In this document: piece by piece, positions 59,711-64,000 of the stretch
Layout of the letters: the number at the start of each line of letters is the position of its first letter
Position numbering within the stretch: position 1 is the first letter of the stretch
From: Candidatus Lutibacillus vidarii
GTDB taxonomy: Bacteria; Actinomycetota; Actinomycetes; Actinomycetales; Dermatophilaceae
NCBI GenBank assembly: GCA_016717165.1
Contig: JADKGA010000002.1
Coordinates: 372,001 to 436,000 of the forward strand
Reading direction: 5' to 3'
DNA length: 64,000 nt
Made by a program: the position numbers and the translations under genes
The notes under the pieces: generated by a model
What the model saw: only the letters and a program-made list of their open reading frames with translations
Database searches by the model: none
Told to the model about the DNA's origin: nothing

Positions 59711-60781
59711 TCAGATGTCGAGCTGGACGGGGCCGGCGGCGGCGTTGACGCAGGTCTGGATGAGGTCGCCTTCCTCGCCGTGCACCTCGCCGGTGCGCAG
59801 GTCGCGCACCTGTCCGGCGCGCAGCGGGGTCAGGCAGGTCCGGCAGATGCCCATCCGGCAGCCGCTGGGCATGACGACCCCCGCGGACTCGCCGACCTCC
59901 AGCAGCGTGGTGTCGCCGGGGGCATTGGCCTCCTTGTCCGACTTCTCGAACTGGACGACCCCGCCGACCCCGCCGGCGCCGGGCAGCAGCGCGGGGGCGA
60001 AGCGTTCGACGACGAGCTGGTGGTCGAGGTCCTCGCCACGCCAGTGCTCGGTCGCGGCGTCGAGCATCTCGGCGGGACCGCAGAGGTAGGTCGTCCGGGT
60101 CCGCCAGTCCGGGCAGACCACGTCGAGGTCACGGGCCTGGCCGAGGTCGATCCGGCCGCGATCGCTGGTGAACCACGAGACCACGGTGAGGCCGTCGTGG
60201 CGGTCCGCGAGGTCGAGGAGCTCGTCGAAGAAGAGCGCGTCGGTGCGGTCCCGGGAGGAGTGGATGAGGACGACGTCGGCGTCGGTGCGCTGACGCACCA
60301 GGGTGCGGACCATCGACATGACCGGGGTGATGCCCGACCCCGCGGTGATCATCAACAGCGGTCGAGGCCCGGTCGGGAGGACGAAGTCGCCCTGCGGCGG
60401 CGCGAGGAAGAGGATGTCGCCGACCCGGGTGCGGTGGACCAGGTGGTCGGAGACCTTGCCGATGGCCGTCACGGTGATGGCGGGTTCCTCGCCGGCGCCG
60501 GTGCTCAGCGAGTACGACCGCCAGTGCCGCACGCCGTCGATCTCGACGCCGATCCGGGCCCACTGGCCGGCGTGGTGGGCCTGCCAGCCGCGGCCGGGGC
60601 GGAAGGTGATCGTCGCCGAGTCGGTCGTCTCCGCGACGATCCCGGTGACGATGCCGCGCAGCTGACGGCGCGAGGACAGCGGGTTGACCAGCGCGACGAA
60701 GTCCTCGACCCCGAGGGGCGTGGTGAGGGGTTTGGTGATGGCCGAGACGACTCGATGGGCAGCACGAGCTGGACGGGTCAC
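59711..60781 (-). CDS. ferredoxin reductase with C-terminal [2Fe-2S] domain, desaturase partner
   Basis: A 356-residue FNR-type protein from GTG 60781. FAD binding is at HWRSYSLST, NADP binding at MITAGSGITPVMSMVR and YLCGPAEML, and a C-terminal plant-type [2Fe-2S] domain has SGCRMGICRTC and QTC. It passes electrons from NADPH to the desaturase that follows, in one operon. A GATACT hexamer lies six bases before the GTG, which suits a leaderless transcript; a GTG at 60823 is the alternative. Confidence 0.88.
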   Translation of the reverse strand: MTRPARAAHRVVSAITKPLTTPLGVEDFVALVNPLSSRRQLRGIVTGIVAETTDSATITFRPGRGWQAHHAGQWARIGVEIDGVRHWRSYSLSTGAGEEPAITVTAIGKVSDHLVHRTRVGDILFLAPPQGDFVLPTGPRPLLMITAGSGITPVMSMVRTLVRQRTDADVVLIHSSRDRTDALFFDELLDLADRHDGLTVVSWFTSDRGRIDLGQARDLDVVCPDWRTRTTYLCGPAEMLDAATEHWRGEDLDHQLVVERFAPALLPGAGGVGGVVQFEKSDKEANAPGDTTLLEVGESAGVVMPSGCRMGICRTCLTPLRAGQVRDLRTGEVHGEEGDLIQTCVNAAAGPVQLDI

Positions 60782-60846
60782 CCTTCCAGTATCCCGCTTG
60801 GGGCAATAGATCTCTTGTGCCACGCCTCGGACGCCTCACGAGTTTC

Positions 60847-60863
60847 TTGTCACCGGGTGACAA
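60847..60863. promoter_or_regulatory. perfect palindrome, probable operator
   Basis: TTGTCACC-G-GGTGACAA is a perfect 8-bp inverted repeat around one base, 66-82 bases upstream of the reductase start. Its size and symmetry are those of a dimeric repressor site, such as a TetR type, probably controlling the reductase-desaturase operon. Confidence 0.55.
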
Positions 60864-60913
60864 AGGAGCGGACGCCTCCGCTCGCGGCTTCGTGCGGGCG
60901 GCCCCGACCGTCA

Positions 60914-60984
60914 AACGTGCAGTAGTGGGATTTCGGGGCGGCATACCGGGACAAAAGGGGCGACCAACGGCGGTACTGCACGTT
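60914..60984. repeat. inverted repeat with 11-bp arms and 49-base loop
   Basis: AACGTGCAGTA (60914-60924) and TACTGCACGTT (60974-60984) are exact inverse complements. They lie in the otherwise unassigned 60864-61149 stretch between the palindrome and the riboswitch. No gene was found in this stretch; it might be an attenuator, a small RNA or a mobile palindromic unit. Confidence 0.6.
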
Positions 60985-61149
60985 GGAGTGCTCGCCACAA
61001 GCCCACCGAGCCGGTATGACGGCGCGCCGGGCCGGAATGGGTATGGACTGCCACGAGGATTCGCCGTCGTGGGACCCCTTTGACGGGGCCCGCCCGGCCG
61101 CCATACCGTCAAGCCACACGAGAACTCCATATCGCGCCGCTAGCAGCCC

Positions 61150-61357
61150 GGGCGGGAGAAGCGGGCCCGACATCGGGCCCCGCCGAAGGAGCAACCACTT
61201 CCCGGAATCTCTCAGGTCCACGCACCGCTCGGGTGAGGCGAACTCTGGAAAGCGCGCCGGCCGTCCACCGGCTCGCACCCACGGTGCAAGCCCCGACCTG
61301 GCGCCACGCGCGGGTCGCGGGTGAAGCTCTCAGGTCATCCGACAGAGCGGGGAGGCT
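61150..61357 (+). promoter_or_regulatory. tandem glycine riboswitch
   Basis: Two aptamers are recognisable. The first has GGGAGA (61154-61159), CGCCGAAGGAGCAA (61181-61194), AATCTCTCAGGT (61206-61217) and CTCTGGAA (61243-61250). The second has the linker/partner region from 61260 and CTCTCAGGTCATCCGACAGA (61327-61346) with a closing GGGGAG. These are hallmarks of the glycine riboswitch, whose aptamers bind glycine and usually turn on the glycine cleavage genes. gcvT begins 65 bases downstream. Confidence 0.92.
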
Positions 61358-61421
61358 GCCGACGGCGCCGCCGTCGGCTTCCCCCTGCGCCGCGCAGCGC
61401 CGACCTGACAAGGATGAAGCG

Positions 61422-62519
61422 ATGGCCAAGCCAACCGCTCTATATGACGTCCACGCCGCTCTCGGCGCCCAGTTCACCGACTTCGCCGGCTGGTCGATGC
61501 CGCTGCGCTATGGCAGCGAGCTGGCCGAGCACCACGCGGTCCGCCAGACCGCCGGGCTCTTCGACCTCTCCCACATGGGTGAGATCGAGGTGACCGGGCC
61601 GCAGGCGGGGCAGTTCCTCGACTACGCGGTCGTCTCCGCGATCAGCGTGCTCGCGGTGGGCAAGGCGAAGTACACGATGATCTGCCGCGAGGACGGCGGC
61701 ATCCTCGACGACCTCATCGTCTACCGGCTCGCCGACGAGCACTTCCTCGTGGTCGCCAATGCGTCCAACGCCCAGGTTGTCCTGCGCGCCCTTCAGGAGC
61801 GGGTCGGTGGGTATGACGCCCAGGTCCTCGACCGCTGCGACGACTGGTCGCTGCTGGCGATCCAGGGCCCGAACGCCGCGTCGATCCTCAGCCCGCTGAC
61901 CGAGGTCGACCTGCCGGGCTTGGCGTACTACACGATCGCCACCGGCACCGTCGCCGGGCGGTCGGCATACCTCGCCCGCACCGGCTACACCGGGGAGGAC
62001 GGCTTCGAGATCTTCTGCAGCCCCGCCGACGCGCCGGCGATCTGGGCGGCGGTCAGCGCGGCCGGTGCGGACCAGGGGCTGATCCCCTGCGGGCTGGCCT
62101 GCCGCGACTCGCTGCGCCTCGAGGCCGCGATGCCGCTCTACGGCAACGAGCTGTCCGTCGAGCTGACGCCCCATGAGGCGGGGCTGGGCCGGATCGTCGG
62201 GCTCAAGAAGGCCGGGGACTTCGTCGGCAAGGCCGCCCTCGCCGAGCGGGCCACCCACCCGGTCGCCCGGATCCGGGTCGGGCTGCACCCGGAGGGCCGC
62301 CGGGCACCGCGCTCGGGGTACCCCGTCCTCGACGCCGACGGGACGGTCGTCGGCACGGTGACCAGCGGTGCCCCCTCACCCACGCTGGGCCACCCCATCG
62401 CGATGGCGTATGTCGACACCGCGCACTCCGAGCCGGGCACCGAGCTGGTCGTCGACGTCCGCGGCACGCGCGTCCCGGCGACGGTGGTCTCGCTTCCGTT
62501 CTACGCTCGGACTCGGTGA
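61422..62519 (+). CDS. gcvT: glycine cleavage system aminomethyltransferase (T protein)
   Basis: A 365-residue T protein. It takes the aminomethyl group from lipoylated GcvH, giving 5,10-methylene-THF and ammonia. Motifs: FAGWSMPLRYGSELAEH, LFDLSHMGEIEV, YTMICREDGGILDDLIVYRL, ARTGYTGEDGFEI, GLACRDSLRLEAAMPLYGNE. AAGGA lies eight bases before the ATG. It is behind a glycine riboswitch and leads gcvT-gcvH-glyA; the P protein gene gcvP is not in the window. Confidence 0.96.
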   Translation: MAKPTALYDVHAALGAQFTDFAGWSMPLRYGSELAEHHAVRQTAGLFDLSHMGEIEVTGPQAGQFLDYAVVSAISVLAVGKAKYTMICREDGGILDDLIVYRLADEHFLVVANASNAQVVLRALQERVGGYDAQVLDRCDDWSLLAIQGPNAASILSPLTEVDLPGLAYYTIATGTVAGRSAYLARTGYTGEDGFEIFCSPADAPAIWAAVSAAGADQGLIPCGLACRDSLRLEAAMPLYGNELSVELTPHEAGLGRIVGLKKAGDFVGKAALAERATHPVARIRVGLHPEGRRAPRSGYPVLDADGTVVGTVTSGAPSPTLGHPIAMAYVDTAHSEPGTELVVDVRGTRVPATVVSLPFYARTR

Positions 62520-62610
62520 CCGACACCGCGCCCGAGTCGCACCAGTCCGCCCGAACGCCCACCCCGCTTTGACCCTCTCGTCCGCAGACCCACCCCACGA
62601 AGGAGCACCC

Positions 62611-62982
62611 ATGTCCGTCCCGACCGAGCTGCTGTACACCGCCGAGCACGAGTGGCTGCGCGTCGACGGCGACAGCGCGACGATCGGCATCACCGACCAC
62701 GCGGCGTCGGCCCTCGGCGATGTCGTCTATGTCGACCTGCCGTCGGTGGGCTCGGCCGTCACCGCCGGCGAGCCGTGCGGCGAGGTCGAGTCGACCAAGT
62801 CGGTCAGCGACCTGTACTCGCCGGTCACCGGCGAGGTCACCGCGGTCAACGAGGCCCTGGCCGACGACCCGTCCGCGGTGAACACGGACCCCTATGGCGC
62901 GGGCTGGATGTTCACCGTGGCGGTCACCGCCACCGGCGAGACCATGGACGCCGCCGCCTACTCCGCCCTGATCGAAGGCTGA
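62611..62982 (+). CDS. gcvH: glycine cleavage system H protein
   Basis: A 123-residue lipoyl carrier. The lipoylated lysine is K63 in VESTKSVSDLYSPV; YTAEHEWLRV opens the fold, and NTDPYGAGWMF closes it. It shuttles the aminomethyl group between P, T and L proteins. GAAGGAG lies before the ATG. It is 91 bases after gcvT and its stop is two bases before the glyA start. Confidence 0.97.
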   Translation: MSVPTELLYTAEHEWLRVDGDSATIGITDHAASALGDVVYVDLPSVGSAVTAGEPCGEVESTKSVSDLYSPVTGEVTAVNEALADDPSAVNTDPYGAGWMFTVAVTATGETMDAAAYSALIEG

Positions 62983-62984
62983 CC

Positions 62985-64000
62985 GTGGACGTCCTCAACG
63001 ACCCGCTCGCCATCGTCGACCCCCAGGTCGCCGCCGCACTGGCCGCCGAGCGCGACCGTCAGGAGTCGACCCTGGAGATGATCGCCAGCGAGAACTTCGC
63101 GCCGGTCGCGGTGCTCCAGGCCCAGGGCTCGGTGGCGACCAACAAGTACGCCGAGGGTTACCCGGGCCGGCGGTACTACGGCGGCTGCGAGCACGTCGAC
63201 GTCATCGAGGCGCTCGCCATCGAGCGCATCTGCTCGTTGTTCGGTTCGGCATACGCCAATGTCCAGCCGCACTCCGGGGCACAGGCCAATACCGCGGTCT
63301 TCTTCGCCCTGCTCCAGCCGGGCGACACGATCATGGGCCTGGACCTGGCCAACGGTGGGCACCTCACCCACGGGATGCGGATCAACTACTCGGGCAAGAT
63401 GTTCACGGTCGTGCCCTACCACGTCGACGGCGCCGGCCTGGTCGACATGGACGAGGTCGCCGCGCTGGCCCGGGAGCACAAGCCGACGATGATCATCGCC
63501 GGCTGGTCGGCCTACCCGCGCCAGCTCGACTTCGCCCGGTTCCGTGAGATCGCCGACGAGGTCGGCGCCTACCTCATGGTCGACATGGCGCACTTCGCCG
63601 GCCTGGTCGCCGCGGGGCTGCACCCCAACCCGGTGCCGCACGCCCACGTGACGACCTCGACGACGCACAAGACCCTCGGTGGGCCGCGCGGCGGGATCAT
63701 CCTCACCAACGACGAGGCGCTGGCCAAGAAGATGAACTCGGCGGTCTTCCCCGGCATGCAGGGTGGCCCGCTCGAGCACGTCATCGCCGCCAAGGCGGTG
63801 TCCTTCCTCGTCGCTGCGGGTGAGGAGTTCAAGGACCGGCAGCGGCGCACCCTGTCCGGCGCCAAGATCCTCGCCGAGCGGCTCCTCGCCGAGGACGCCC
63901 GCGCGGCCGGGGTCAAGGTGCTCTCCGGCGGCACCGACGTCCACCTCGTCCTCGTCGACCTTGTCGACTCGGTGCTCGACGGGCGGCAGGCCGAGGACCG
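62985..64000 (+). CDS. glyA: serine hydroxymethyltransferase, 3'-truncated by the window end
   Basis: The first 338 residues of a PLP-dependent SHMT, from GTG 62985, still open at the window end (the full family length is about 420). Motifs: ASENFAPVAVLQAQGS, NKYAEGYPGRRYYGG, QPHSGAQANTAVF, VDMAHFAGLVAAG and the Schiff-base lysine K229 in TTSTTHKTLGGPRGG. It uses the methylene-THF made by glycine cleavage to turn glycine into serine. Placed two bases after gcvH, so it shares the riboswitch-controlled transcript. Confidence 0.97.
   Translation, partial: MDVLNDPLAIVDPQVAAALAAERDRQESTLEMIASENFAPVAVLQAQGSVATNKYAEGYPGRRYYGGCEHVDVIEALAIERICSLFGSAYANVQPHSGAQANTAVFFALLQPGDTIMGLDLANGGHLTHGMRINYSGKMFTVVPYHVDGAGLVDMDEVAALAREHKPTMIIAGWSAYPRQLDFARFREIADEVGAYLMVDMAHFAGLVAAGLHPNPVPHAHVTTSTTHKTLGGPRGGIILTNDEALAKKMNSAVFPGMQGGPLEHVIAAKAVSFLVAAGEEFKDRQRRTLSGAKILAERLLAEDARAAGVKVLSGGTDVHLVLVDLVDSVLDGRQAED

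Noticed and set aside
60817..61278. Short open frames on both strands between the reductase gene and the riboswitch
   Set aside because: They cross the palindrome, inverted repeat or riboswitch and have no ribosome site or family; treated as non-coding.

Overview
The window is about 64 kb of very GC-rich DNA with actinobacterial features: many GTG starts, 4-base start/stop overlaps, a glnX-glnH-pknG signalling locus, nadABC next to an NrtR-type regulator, and a DesA3-like desaturase with its ferredoxin reductase. I infer a high-GC actinomycete, probably Micrococcales and possibly the Intrasporangiaceae group. The family is a guess. No rRNA, tRNA, CRISPR array, transposase or integrase was seen.

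Region 1 (1-2286) holds the end of a SagB-type nitroreductase and two small lipoproteins. Region 2 (2326-30326) is a purine-catabolic island and the most notable content. It has an adenine-deaminase-type gene facing away from ygfK-ssnA-hyuA-xdhD-like. After a 3.7 kb interruption come ygeW-ygeY-carbamate kinase and two PLP enzymes of the tryptophan-synthase-beta fold, then an oppositely oriented xdhA-xdhB-xdhC-guanine deaminase operon and an NCS2 purine permease. This matches the E. coli ygeWXY-hyuA-yqeA-ygfK-ssnA-xdhD group linked to uricase-independent purine/urate breakdown. Purines would be imported and deaminated, handled by two molybdenum hydroxylases and YgfK, opened by HyuA/SsnA-type amidohydrolases, and the carbamoyl end cashed in through YgeW and carbamate kinase for ATP. 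No uricase or allantoin genes are present here. The interruption (11994-15534) carries a YCII gene with an in-frame amber stop, a tandem GNAT protein, and a 1.3 kb segment between 68-bp direct repeats that holds a truncated VapC-like toxin and a small membrane-protein gene pair.

Region 3 (30437-38689) has a TetR regulator with a clear operator in front of an F420/NADP-type reductase, then nadA-nadB-nadC with a divergent NrtR-like regulator that has a heptad-repeat N-terminus, an aldo/keto reductase and a lipoprotein. Region 4 (38763-52386) is an 11-gene minus-strand operon, nearly all overlapping by a few bases: TelA, an XpaC-like protein, an AAA ATPase, GlnX-like and GlnH-like sensors, a helical protein, PknG-like kinase, PP2C phosphatase, VWA protein, FHA protein and a GH76-like protein. 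The kinase and GH76 genes each contain an apparent one-base frameshift.

Region 5 (52637-60781) has a YCII/ECF42 sigma pair, a GlxA-type regulator, an acyl-CoA synthetase, RDD and DUF2752 membrane proteins, and the reductase/desaturase pair. Region 6 (60782-64000) is a regulatory stretch with strong inverted repeats and a tandem glycine riboswitch, then gcvT-gcvH-glyA, with glyA cut by the window edge.
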